DNA of 64,000 bases from Bacillus crepusculi. Its GTDB lineage: Bacteria > Bacillota > Bacilli > Bacillales > Bacillaceae. Under the pieces are notes generated by a model. The model searched no databases. It was not told the DNA's origin and worked only from the letters and a program-made list of their open reading frames with translations. Made by a program: the position numbers and the translations under genes. The stretch lies in the NCBI RefSeq assembly GCF_014764715.1, contig NZ_JACXXE010000001.1:124001-188000 (forward strand), given 5' to 3'. Positions 48,266 to 56,352 of this stretch are shown here, piece by piece; the first letter of the stretch is position 1, and every line of letters starts with the position of its first letter.

Positions 48266-49555
48266 TTGCCTAAAAATGACATGACGCTCGTAGAGAAAGC
48301 GAATCGTTATGGGACGCCGATGTATGTGTACGATGGGGATGAATTAAAAGATCATTATGATCGCATTATGTCATGGCTCCATCAATCAGCAGAGGTGTTC
48401 TTTTCATTTAAAGCTAATGGTAATCTTTCGATTGCTTCATTGTTACGGTCTTTTGGGGCAGGGATAGAAGTTGCTTCTGTAGGCGAGCTTTTAATGGCTG
48501 TAAAAGCCGGATATTCTCCGCAACACATCATTTTTTCTGGACCTGGTAAACGAAAAGAAGAAATAGATACAGCCATTCAGCATCAAATATACTGCATTAT
48601 CGCAGAATCAAAGGAAGAACTAACCTATATCGCGGAGTCTGCAAAACAGCAAGGAAAGCAAGTATCAGTAGGAATTCGTATCAATCCTGAATCAATTGAG
48701 TCAAGGGCAAAAATAAAAATGGGCGGTGTTCCAAGTCCATTTGGGATAGATGAATCGAAACTTGGAGAAGTATTTGATCTTTTTCAGGCGTATGAAGACA
48801 CGCTGTTGTTTAAAGGCATTCATATGTATTTGGGAACTCAAGTTCTTGATGAAACGTCGCTATTATCATCGTTTGAATATACGCTCAACACAGCTGTTCG
48901 AATCAAGAATGAATACGGGTTAACATGCCAGATGGTTGATTTAGGCGGAGGATTTGGGATTCCATATTTTCAGCATGAGACACCCCTCCATGCTGAAAGG
49001 CTATTTCAAGATGTAGCTGAAATGATTCAGGCGTATGAATCTGAGCTAGATTTCCCAAGGTTTATTATCGAAATGGGACGTTTCCTTTTAGCGGAATGTG
49101 GTGTTTACTTAACAGCCATTCAATATGTGAAAAATTCAAAAGGGGAACCATTCTTAATTGCAGATGGTGGAATGCATCATCATCAAGCGATGACATTTAG
49201 AGGCAGGCTGCTGCGCAATAATTATCCAATGCGGCTCATCAAGCATTCCAATCAACCTGTGGACGTAGTGAAACAAACGATTGTAGGTCCACTTTGCACC
49301 CCGGAAGACTTAATTGGTAGGCAGGTAGAACTCCCTCAAGGTGAACCAGGTGATCTACTTTGTATAGAGAAATCAGGCGCATATGGACTTTGTTACAGTC
49401 CTACCTTATTTTTAGGCCATTCTTCTCCGCTAGAGCTGCTTTTATTTGAAGGAGACGATTATATTATTCGAGATAGAGGTCACCCAGAAGATCTCTTATT
49501 AAAACAGAACATGCCGTTTTTTAAACAAAGGAGGGTTGAATGTGAAACTGACTGA
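48266..49555 (+). CDS. PLP-dependent decarboxylase, alanine-racemase fold (DapDC/BtrK type)
   Basis: A 429 aa fold-type III decarboxylase. TTG 48266 follows AAAGGAGGAG. The PLP lysine is Lys49 in FFSFKANGN. Other landmarks are VASVGELLMAVKAG, IFSGPGKRKEEI, a glycine-rich VDLGGGFGIPYF and GPLCTPEDLIG near the C-terminus, where canonical enzymes read GPxCESxD. The final SGAYGLCYSPTLFLGH also departs from lysA enzymes. This fits the branch that decarboxylates carrier-bound or unusual amino acids, such as BtrK acting on glutamyl-ACP. Housekeeping lysA lies elsewhere in Bacillus. It overlaps the next gene by 14 bases. Confidence 0.85.
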   Translation: MPKNDMTLVEKANRYGTPMYVYDGDELKDHYDRIMSWLHQSAEVFFSFKANGNLSIASLLRSFGAGIEVASVGELLMAVKAGYSPQHIIFSGPGKRKEEIDTAIQHQIYCIIAESKEELTYIAESAKQQGKQVSVGIRINPESIESRAKIKMGGVPSPFGIDESKLGEVFDLFQAYEDTLLFKGIHMYLGTQVLDETSLLSSFEYTLNTAVRIKNEYGLTCQMVDLGGGFGIPYFQHETPLHAERLFQDVAEMIQAYESELDFPRFIIEMGRFLLAECGVYLTAIQYVKNSKGEPFLIADGGMHHHQAMTFRGRLLRNNYPMRLIKHSNQPVDVVKQTIVGPLCTPEDLIGRQVELPQGEPGDLLCIEKSGAYGLCYSPTLFLGHSSPLELLLFEGDDYIIRDRGHPEDLLLKQNMPFFKQRRVECETD

Positions 49556-50735
49556 GCTTCGTCAAGAAACGATCGATCATCTCGTTCTCCATTTCTCTGA
49601 AAGAGCCAGGCAGCATGATACTGAATTTCAATTCCCACATCAAAACCTTGACGAACTTATTGCATGTGGTTTACATGTCGCCAATATGCCGAAACAAGAT
49701 GGGGGTCTTGGGTATGGTTTTGAAGAAACTGTGACCCTCTTGTCACAAATAGCGAAAGGCTGTGCATCGACAGGGTTAATTATGGCGATGCATTACTATT
49801 CACTTGGCGCCTTTTCTGAAGTGCTGTCAAGTGAGCAACAGTCCTCCGTTTTTAATGATATCCGCCGTTCAGGAGAGTTAATTGCATCTGTTAGCGACCC
49901 GAATGTGATTTTTATTTATCAACGAAAGCAAATGGAAGGAATCCCAACCATTACAGCAGAAAAAACATCTGGCGGATATATAGTGAGTGGAACAAAATTT
50001 ACTGTAACCGGTGCACCGCGCATTAAGTATTTGCCCATTTATTGTCAATATGCACCTTCATCGTGCACTTCTCAATACGGAATGACCGCACTTTTAATGA
50101 CGTTACCGAGTGAGGGGGCCGAAATTGAGGAGTCATGGAATTATTCTGGAATGAGAGCATCCATGAGTCATCACATTCATTTTGATCAAGTCTTTATACC
50201 CGATGATCATCTCATCGGGCGAGAAGGGTACGCAATAGAAGATACTGAAAATTTGATCTATTGGTTTCGTTTAGCTGTTACAGCCGTTTATTACGGCATT
50301 GCAAAAGCAGCATATGAACATGCCCTCGGTATGGCTTATCAAAAAAAAGACCGAATTTCCAAAAAGAAGACAGCTTTTTTACCGGGTCAACAATTTCGTA
50401 TCGCGGATATGAAAATCAAGTTAGATGTTGCACACTCTCAGCTCATGTCCTGTGCTCAGCAAGCAGATAAAGAAAAAGCACAAAATCATTACACAAGTGA
50501 GTTGTATACAAAGACGCTTATTACAAAACATTTCGTCGCGCAGGCTGCAGAAGAAATTGTGCAGCTGGCCTCTCAGGTAGAGGGTTTTGCTTCATTACAG
50601 CAAGGGTCTTTTTTGGAACGTCTTAGCCGAGATGTCAAAGCAGCTAAATTCCATCCGCCGTCTGAAGATGTATTAAAAGAAGTGATCGCAAAAAAAGAGC
50701 TTGGCATTATCCCATTAAAAAACCGCTGGGTATGA
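49542..50735 (+). CDS. Acyl-CoA-dehydrogenase-like flavoprotein
   Basis: A 397 aa flavoenzyme of the acyl-CoA dehydrogenase fold. GTG 49542 is seven bases after GGAGG; TTG 49536 overlaps that site. Recognisable parts are DGGLGYGFEE near residue 48, ASTGLIMAMHYYS near 71, the beta-domain SGTKFTVTGAP near 147, MRASMSHHIHFDQVFIP near 205 and the C-terminal helical bundle with VQLASQVEGF. In carrier-protein pathways such enzymes oxidise aminoacyl or acyl thioesters. Here the substrate is probably the thioester made by the ligase and decarboxylase. Simple fatty acid oxidation seems unlikely in this context. Confidence 0.85.
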   Translation: MKLTELRQETIDHLVLHFSERARQHDTEFQFPHQNLDELIACGLHVANMPKQDGGLGYGFEETVTLLSQIAKGCASTGLIMAMHYYSLGAFSEVLSSEQQSSVFNDIRRSGELIASVSDPNVIFIYQRKQMEGIPTITAEKTSGGYIVSGTKFTVTGAPRIKYLPIYCQYAPSSCTSQYGMTALLMTLPSEGAEIEESWNYSGMRASMSHHIHFDQVFIPDDHLIGREGYAIEDTENLIYWFRLAVTAVYYGIAKAAYEHALGMAYQKKDRISKKKTAFLPGQQFRIADMKIKLDVAHSQLMSCAQQADKEKAQNHYTSELYTKTLITKHFVAQAAEEIVQLASQVEGFASLQQGSFLERLSRDVKAAKFHPPSEDVLKEVIAKKELGIIPLKNRWV

Positions 50736-50762
50736 TGGCAAGAAAAAAGGGAGGAGATACAT

Positions 50763-51755
50763 TTGACTATTGTAACGCCTATCTTTCGGAACAATTATTT
50801 GAACTGCTCTCAATTAACGATTGCTGCCATGCTTCTTAGAAAAGGGATTGAAATCGACAGGATTTGGAGGCAAGCTGGCATTGTGTATAGATCACAAGAC
50901 CAAGGATTTGTTCTTATGGGTTCCTTTAAGCATTTCCGTGAGGATATTTTTCACCATAATGGCATCCATTTAGAAGAAATTTTTTATCCTGAAGAGGAAG
51001 TAGATCTGTATATCAACAGGGTGTTCAAACAGCATCCGAGCAACGGGACTGTGTCTGTTTCACTGGATATTTTTGAATTGCCATACTGCCCATTTTATGA
51101 AAGGGAGCATGGGTATCACACATTAGAGGTACTTGAGGTAAAGGGTGATGATGTGGTGGTCAGTGATCACGCATATTCATATCATGGCACCTTAAGTAAA
51201 GACCATTTGATGAAAGCTGCCCGCTCTATATATGATCATACGCCTCGAACTGAAAATCGATATAAATGGATTAAACATGTGGATCACCAGCAAGAACCAG
51301 ATGTGCTGACGATTTTAAAAGAGCATACTGCCATTTTAGAAGGAGCACCTCCCCATTTTGAATTGCCTGGCGCCATCACAGGCTTAAAAGCTATTTCAAT
51401 CATTGAAAGAGATTATATTGATAGTATAAAAGACAACGAAAATGGAAACCTATTAGATAATGTCTATTTTGAAGGGTTAAAGGATGTAGCCAACTCGAGA
51501 AAACATATGGTGACCTTCTTATCCTCTTATGAAAATGAACATTTACAGCCTCTAATACAAGCCTTTGAAGATGCATATCAAAGCTGGACAGTGCTCGCCA
51601 ATTTCACGGCTAGAGTAGGTCTCAGCAAGAACCCCCGCAGCATGATTGAACGGACGTCAAACCGGTTTCAGAAAACATTAGAAATTGAAACAAGCCTGCT
51701 CTCACAACTAAAAGAGGTGATTCAAAATGAAGACCTATCAAACCATCTCTCTTGA
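50763..51755 (+). CDS. BtrH-like (BtrH_N / DUF4872 type) putative acyltransferase
   Basis: A 330 aa protein that resembles butirosin BtrH, the enzyme that moves an aminoacyl group from an ACP to an aminoglycoside. The N-terminal YLNCSQLTIAAMLLRKGIEIDR contains the conserved Cys near residue 14, and FYEREHGYHTLEVLEVKGDDVVVSDHAY near 115-142 carries the His and Asp of a cysteine-peptidase-like fold. The C-terminal half is helical. TTG 50763 follows AAAGGGAGGAG. It would be the step joining the carrier-bound side chain to the core. The match is by motif and context only. Confidence 0.68.
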   Translation: MTIVTPIFRNNYLNCSQLTIAAMLLRKGIEIDRIWRQAGIVYRSQDQGFVLMGSFKHFREDIFHHNGIHLEEIFYPEEEVDLYINRVFKQHPSNGTVSVSLDIFELPYCPFYEREHGYHTLEVLEVKGDDVVVSDHAYSYHGTLSKDHLMKAARSIYDHTPRTENRYKWIKHVDHQQEPDVLTILKEHTAILEGAPPHFELPGAITGLKAISIIERDYIDSIKDNENGNLLDNVYFEGLKDVANSRKHMVTFLSSYENEHLQPLIQAFEDAYQSWTVLANFTARVGLSKNPRSMIERTSNRFQKTLEIETSLLSQLKEVIQNEDLSNHLS

Positions 51756-52281
51756 TGATTATGTGAATAATAGAGGCATCACGTATCAAAATGAATATGA
51801 CAAAGGCCAATTAACTATTGGCGGAGCCTCTTTACCGGCTGAGTTAGTCATGAACCTGCAGCATCCTCTTGTCGAAGGTATCCCTTTTCAATTCATTTAT
51901 AAAGATCAAGGTGACAATATTGAATTAGAGGGTCAATCTATTCACCTTCCGCTCTTGGAAGCAGAAGCACTTCATGTCATTGGCTGTTCTTCCAATGGCA
52001 ATTTATACGAAAATATTTCATTTTTACGAGAGGGGAAAGTTGTGTATGAAACTCGGCTTTCCTTAACCGATGTCATTGAACATGAACCTGCATTTAATGA
52101 TCGAACTGCATATGCATTTGATTATATTCATACGGTAGCGGGTATCAATCGTCATTTAACATCAAGGCTATGGCTGGATTCTCTTTTGTTATCACATACA
52201 GTAGTTTTTGATGAAATCCGCTTTCAAGATAATCCTTTTATGCATATTTTCGCAATGACAATTCAGCAGTCAGACAATTGA
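51727..52281 (+). CDS. Unrecognised beta-rich protein of 184 aa
   Basis: I do not recognise a family. ATG 51727 has an AAGAGGTGAT site within the preceding gene and overlaps it by 29 bases, so translation is coupled to the BtrH-like gene. The sequence is mostly beta-strand-like (GQLTIGGASLPAELVMNL, NISFLREGKVVYETRLSL) with few conserved-looking polar clusters. These include an NRHLTSRLWLDSLLLSH stretch and a C-terminal MHIFAMTIQQ strand. There is no signal peptide or membrane helix. A hot-dog or jelly-roll fold is possible. Context suggests a tailoring or partner protein for the transferase. Confidence 0.7.
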   Translation: MKTYQTISLDDYVNNRGITYQNEYDKGQLTIGGASLPAELVMNLQHPLVEGIPFQFIYKDQGDNIELEGQSIHLPLLEAEALHVIGCSSNGNLYENISFLREGKVVYETRLSLTDVIEHEPAFNDRTAYAFDYIHTVAGINRHLTSRLWLDSLLLSHTVVFDEIRFQDNPFMHIFAMTIQQSDN

Positions 52282-52299
52282 TGGAAGGGAGACATGTCT

Positions 52300-54261
52300 A
52301 TGTGCGGCATTGCAGGTTATTGTCATTTTAACCAAGCGCCACTTGACCCTCACATCTTACTGAATATGAAAAACGCGCTTGCTGTGCGTGGACCTGATGA
52401 TAGTGGTGTGTATCAAGATGAATCAGTTGGTTTGGTTCATACGCGGCTTTCAATTATTGATATTCATTCTGGCCCGCAGCCAATAACGAATGAAGACGAT
52501 TCTATTTTTGTGATTTTAAATGGAGAGATTTATAATTTTCAAGAATTGAGACAAGACTTATGGAATAAAGGTCATACGTTTCGTACGCAGACAGATACAG
52601 AAGTACTTGTTCATGGCTATGAAGAATACGGAATTTCATTTATTGAGCAATTAAATGGAATGTTTTCTGCTGCTATATGGGATCAAAAGAAGCAAGTGTT
52701 TTATTTATTTAGAGATCGGTCTGGGATTAAGCCGCTTTATTTTTCTGAATGCCGGGGTGGGCTGGTTTTTGGATCAGAAATGAAGTCACTTCTTCAGCAT
52801 CCTGATATAAAAACTGCCGTTCAGCCTGAGGCTGTCATTAGTTATTTATCATTCCGTTATTCGATCGGTGAACAAACCTTCTTTCAAGGAATTCAAAAAT
52901 TACCTCCAGGTGTCTGCTTGAAAATGGATGAAACAGGAATAACAAAAGAGGCCTACTGGGTATATCCTCTCCCGTCGGATAGGATCGATCGAGGGGAACG
53001 TTATTATCAAAAAGTCTTATTTGAATTACTTCAAGATTCTGTACAAAAACAGATGATGTCAGATGTGCCAGTTGGTGCTTTTTTGAGCGGAGGGGTGGAT
53101 TCGACTTCTATTGTTGCTTTCATGTCCAAATATGCGAACGAGAATATTCATTGTTTTTCGACCAGTTTTGAAGAAGAAGGCTTTTCTGAAGAAAGCTATG
53201 CGAAGTTAGCAGCAGACCAATACAACGTTAAGCTCCACTCCCATCGAATGAGTGAAGAAGAGTACTTTCGCTTATTGCCTGAAGTTGTGAAGCGTAGAGA
53301 TCACCCCCTTTCCATTCCTCATGAAGTCGCTTTTTACCGTATGTCACAGGAAGCAAAAAAGCATGTGACGGTTGTTTTATGTGGCGAGGGAGCAGATGAA
53401 TTGTTTGCAGGGTATGGGCGCGTATTTAGAAGTCCCGCAGATTGGCGGAAAATCCTGTTGCTTCAAAAAAGCCGAAAGTTGTCACCAATGCTTTCAAGAT
53501 TATTATTTGATTCATCCTTTCAGCAGCAATTGCATCAATATATTCACCTTGAAGATGAAATGGATCATTACAAAAGAAGGTATGCGTGGTTTACTGAAGG
53601 AGAAAAAGAGCAGCTTTTAGGTCATCACGCTGCCTCATTCGATTCTTCCAATTCGCACATGGATCAATTTATCGCGCAGTGCTTTGAAAAAATGGAGGGA
53701 GAGTCGTACGAAAACAAACTGCTTTATTTATTTCAGCAGATCCATTTACCGAATCTGCTAGATCGGCTTGATATCATGTCAATGTCACATGGGCTTGAAG
53801 CGCGTGTTCCGTTTCTTGATCATCGAATCATCCAATTTGTCAATGACATGCCTTTTCAATATAAACTTCCTTACAAGGGATTCGCTAGCAGGCTGCAAGC
53901 ATTTTTTCAATCGAGTCTCAAAACGAGCGAGGTCCAAGATATTCCGAAATATATGTTAAAAAAGACAATGGAGCAAACGGTAGATAAGCGTATATTATAT
54001 AGAAGGAAAATGGGCTTTCCAGTTCCTGTGTATCATTGGATGAGCAAAAGGATGGGAGAAGTTGAAGAGAAGCTTCTTGATCAACAAAGCTTTGCAACTG
54101 AATTGTTTCAAAGAAAGCCGCTTGAACAATTCTTAAGAAATGACCCGAATCAGAAAAATAAAAATGGAGCAGACCAAAAAGTTTGGATGCTCTACAATTT
54201 GGAATTATGGCATGATCACTATATCAAGTCTGCACGTCTTCCTCTGCCATCTGTTCATTAA
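52300..54261 (+). CDS. Asparagine synthetase B family amidotransferase
   Basis: A 653 aa glutamine-dependent amidotransferase. ATG 52300 (MCGIAGYC) is preferred over 52294 because it leaves the nucleophilic Cys at position 2 and is seven bases after GGGAG. The class II glutaminase domain is complete (RLSIIDI, FVILNGEIYNFQELR, RDRSGIKPLYF). The synthetase domain has the PPi loop FLSGGVDSTSI and CGEGADELFAGYGR. It should form an amide from a carboxylate by an acyl-adenylate. Beta-lactam or macrolactam synthetases are relatives, but the intact glutaminase favours amidation with ammonia. It is the last gene of the inserted locus. Confidence 0.9.
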   Translation: MCGIAGYCHFNQAPLDPHILLNMKNALAVRGPDDSGVYQDESVGLVHTRLSIIDIHSGPQPITNEDDSIFVILNGEIYNFQELRQDLWNKGHTFRTQTDTEVLVHGYEEYGISFIEQLNGMFSAAIWDQKKQVFYLFRDRSGIKPLYFSECRGGLVFGSEMKSLLQHPDIKTAVQPEAVISYLSFRYSIGEQTFFQGIQKLPPGVCLKMDETGITKEAYWVYPLPSDRIDRGERYYQKVLFELLQDSVQKQMMSDVPVGAFLSGGVDSTSIVAFMSKYANENIHCFSTSFEEEGFSEESYAKLAADQYNVKLHSHRMSEEEYFRLLPEVVKRRDHPLSIPHEVAFYRMSQEAKKHVTVVLCGEGADELFAGYGRVFRSPADWRKILLLQKSRKLSPMLSRLLFDSSFQQQLHQYIHLEDEMDHYKRRYAWFTEGEKEQLLGHHAASFDSSNSHMDQFIAQCFEKMEGESYENKLLYLFQQIHLPNLLDRLDIMSMSHGLEARVPFLDHRIIQFVNDMPFQYKLPYKGFASRLQAFFQSSLKTSEVQDIPKYMLKKTMEQTVDKRILYRRKMGFPVPVYHWMSKRMGEVEEKLLDQQSFATELFQRKPLEQFLRNDPNQKNKNGADQKVWMLYNLELWHDHYIKSARLPLPSVH

Positions 54262-54323
54262 ATGCATCCGGTCTATTCCCTTGTCCTCCTGCATATATAT
54301 TATGGAAGGGAAGTGATGCGGTT

Positions 54324-54596
54324 TTGAGGCTAAGTGAGCTGTCAGGAAAAGAGATTGTCGATATCAAAAGAGCGGAGCGGCTTGGCGTGCTGGGACAAAC
54401 CGACCTTGAAATAAATGAACAGGACGGTCAGATTACAGCACTCATCATACCTTCCGTCAAGTGGTTTGGCTTGCGAAAACAAGGAAATGACATCCGCGTT
54501 CCGTGGAATCACATTCAAAAAATAGGATCAGATATGATCATTCTCGATGTGCCTGAAGAACTTCAGCCACACCGGGAAAAAGAGCACCCATCATAA
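54324..54596 (+). CDS. ymxH: YmxH (YlmC/YmxH family PRC-barrel protein)
   Basis: A 90 aa PRC-barrel-like protein with RLSELSGKEIVDIKRAERLGVLG at the N-terminus and IRVPWNHIQKIGSDMIILDVP near the end, as in B. subtilis YmxH. TTG 54324 follows GGAAGGGAAGTGAT; the nearby ATG 54316 runs into a stop after three codons. It resumes the normal mlpA-ymxH-dpaA backbone. The function is unknown; sporulation association is inferred from neighbours. Its last codons form the left arm of the following terminator. Confidence 0.92.
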   Translation: MRLSELSGKEIVDIKRAERLGVLGQTDLEINEQDGQITALIIPSVKWFGLRKQGNDIRVPWNHIQKIGSDMIILDVPEELQPHREKEHPS

Positions 54597-54613
54597 AAGG
54601 GGTGCTCTTTTTC
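54577..54613 (+). terminator. Intrinsic terminator overlapping the ymxH stop
   Basis: AAAAAGAGCACCC (54577-54589) pairs with GGGTGCTCTTTTT (54600-54612), then more T. The stop codon TAA 54594-54596 lies in the loop. Confidence 0.92.
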
Positions 54614-54634
54614 TTTTCTCTTCCCGATTTGTTC

Positions 54635-54676
54635 ACAGGCTGAATCCTCCCCTCATATGCTGAAAGGGAGATTCAG
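54635..54676 (+). promoter_or_regulatory. Probable sigma-K promoter and inverted repeat before dpaA
   Basis: AC at 54635-54636, a 17-base spacer and CATATGCTG at 54654-54662 resemble the sigma-K pattern AC-17-CATAnnnTA with one mismatch. The spoVF operon is known to be expressed by sigma-K in the mother cell. The -10 element sits in the loop of an inverted repeat, CTGAATCCTCCC (640-651) with GGGAGATTCAG (666-676), allowing one bulged base. This could be a hairpin or a regulator site. Confidence 0.55.
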
Positions 54677-54720
54677 AAAATATTACAGACTTTTTTAAAT
54701 AAAGAAGGTGAACGGTCAGT

Positions 54721-55623
54721 ATGTTGAGCGGTTTAACGGTTGCGGTGATCGGGGGAGATGCAAGGCAGCTTGAAATCATTCGCAAGCTGTCACAGCAGCA
54801 TGCCAAAGTATTTTTGGTCGGATTTGATCAGCTGGATCATGGGTTTATCGGTGCTGAAAAACTAAAAATGTCAGAACTTCCTTTTGAACAGGTAGACAGC
54901 ATGATTCTGCCGGTATCAGGTGCAACAGATGAAGGCGTCGTCGCCACGGTGTTCTCAAATGAGCAGGTCGTGCTGGAAGCAGAATATTTAGAAAGAACCC
55001 CTGCACATTGTACCTTGTACTCAGGTATTTCTAATACGTACTTAGACAATCTGGCAAAGCAGGTGAACCGGAAGCTTGTGAAGCTGTTTGAGCGCGATGA
55101 TATTGCCATATATAACTCTATTCCAACAGTTGAAGGGATTATCATGATGGCCATTCAGCAAACGGATTATACGATTCATGGATCACATGTGGCCGTCCTG
55201 GGGCTTGGAAGAACAGGGCTCACCATTGCCCGCACATTCCGGGCACTAGGTGCGGACGTGAAAGTAGGTGCTGCAGATACAGCTCATTTAGCGCGAGCCT
55301 TTGAAATGGGACTCGATCCATTTTCAATGGACCAGTTAAAAGAAGAAGTCGCAGGCGTTGATATTATCATCAATACCATTCCAAGCCTTGTATTAGATTC
55401 ATCGGTTATTGTCAGCATGACACCAAAGACACTGATTTTAGATATCGCCTCCCGCCCAGGCGGAACAGACTTTGACTTTGCGCAAAAGCACGGAGTAAAG
55501 GCGCTTCTTGCACCAGGTCTCCCAGGGATTGTGGCACCAAAAACAGCAGGGCAGATCATCGCAAAAGTGCTTTCCGGGCTTTTATGTGAACTTGCGGAGG
55601 AAAAAAGGGGGATGAAATCATGA
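54721..55623 (+). CDS. dpaA: Dipicolinate synthase subunit A
   Basis: NAD(P)-dependent dehydrogenase subunit (SpoVFA) that, with DpaB, makes spore dipicolinic acid from dihydroxytetrahydrodipicolinate in the mother cell. The 300 aa protein has an N-terminal LTVAVIGGDARQLEIIRKLSQ and the Rossmann motif VAVLGLGRTGLTIARTFRALGADVKVG near residue 158. ATG 54721 follows GAAGGTGA. It overlaps dpaB by four bases (ATGA). Confidence 0.96.
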   Translation: MLSGLTVAVIGGDARQLEIIRKLSQQHAKVFLVGFDQLDHGFIGAEKLKMSELPFEQVDSMILPVSGATDEGVVATVFSNEQVVLEAEYLERTPAHCTLYSGISNTYLDNLAKQVNRKLVKLFERDDIAIYNSIPTVEGIIMMAIQQTDYTIHGSHVAVLGLGRTGLTIARTFRALGADVKVGAADTAHLARAFEMGLDPFSMDQLKEEVAGVDIIINTIPSLVLDSSVIVSMTPKTLILDIASRPGGTDFDFAQKHGVKALLAPGLPGIVAPKTAGQIIAKVLSGLLCELAEEKRGMKS

Positions 55624-56213
55624 CAACATTAAAAGGAAAAAGAATCGGCTTTGGATTAACAGGTTCCCACTGCACGTATGAGGCCGTTTTTCCGCAAATC
55701 GAAGCACTTGTGAAAGAAGGGGCAGAGGTGCGTCCTGTGGTGTCGTACACGGTGCAAAGCACGAATACGAGATTCGGAGAAGGAGCCGACTGGATTGAGC
55801 GGATCGAGAAGCTGACGGGATTTCAAGCAATTGACTCAATCGTCAAAGCAGAGCCGCTCGGACCTAAGCTTCCACTTGATTGTATGGTCATTGCGCCTTT
55901 AACAGGAAACTCGATGGCGAAATTTGCAAATGCGATGACAGACAGTCCTGTTTTAATGGCTGCCAAAGCAACCATTCGAAATCATCGTCCTGTCGTGTTA
56001 GGTATCTCGACAAACGATGCTTTAGGCTTAAATGGTACAAATCTCATGAGGCTGATGTCGACAAAGAACATTTTCTTTATTCCATTTGGTCAAGATGATC
56101 CATTCAAAAAACCGACATCCATGGTAGCGAATATGGACCTTCTTTCTCAAACAGTGGAAGAGGCGCTCCAGCATAGACAAATTCAGCCGATTTTAATTGG
56201 ATCAAATGTATAA
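55620..56213 (+). CDS. dpaB: Dipicolinate synthase subunit B
   Basis: SpoVFB, a 197 aa flavoprotein of the UbiX/Dfp-like fold and partner of DpaA. Typical stretches are IGFGLTGSHCTYEAVFPQIEALV near the N-terminus and CMVIAPLTGNSMAKFANAMTDSPVLMAAKATIRN near residue 85. It is translationally coupled to dpaA. No terminator follows before asd. Confidence 0.96.
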   Translation: MTTLKGKRIGFGLTGSHCTYEAVFPQIEALVKEGAEVRPVVSYTVQSTNTRFGEGADWIERIEKLTGFQAIDSIVKAEPLGPKLPLDCMVIAPLTGNSMAKFANAMTDSPVLMAAKATIRNHRPVVLGISTNDALGLNGTNLMRLMSTKNIFFIPFGQDDPFKKPTSMVANMDLLSQTVEEALQHRQIQPILIGSNV

Positions 56214-56253
56214 TAGATTCACTAGAAAATCATGAAAGATTCAAAAAAGATGC

Positions 56254-56281
56254 TTCAAGCCTTGCTTTTCTATGGTAAAAT
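56254..56281 (+). promoter_or_regulatory. Candidate sigma-A promoter for asd-dapG-dapA
   Basis: TTCAAG (56254-56259), a 16-base spacer and TAAAAT (56276-56281), preceded by TGG. It would allow vegetative expression of the lysine/DAP genes independently of the sporulation promoter upstream of dpaA. It matches the consensus moderately. Confidence 0.4.
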
Positions 56282-56352
56282 AAAATGTAAAAAGTCATAG
56301 GATGGCCATCCGAAAGTAAAGAATGATGGATGGGTCGGAAGGAGTTTTACTG

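Noticed and set aside
48266-49555. Housekeeping diaminopimelate decarboxylase (lysA)
   Set aside because: The C-terminal active-site segment reads GPLCTPEDLIG and SGAYGLCYSPTLFLGH rather than the usual lysA forms, and the gene is embedded in the carrier-protein operon.
52300-54261. Lasso-peptide cyclase instead of asparagine synthetase
   Set aside because: Lasso cyclases are AsnB homologues, and HprK-like and NTP_transf_5 genes are nearby. However, this protein keeps the complete MCGIAG glutaminase domain, and no leader peptidase, RRE protein or precursor was found.
26109-54300. Prophage, transposon or integrative element as the carrier of the cluster
   Set aside because: No integrase, transposase, recombinase, tRNA attachment site or flanking direct repeats could be seen in the interval.
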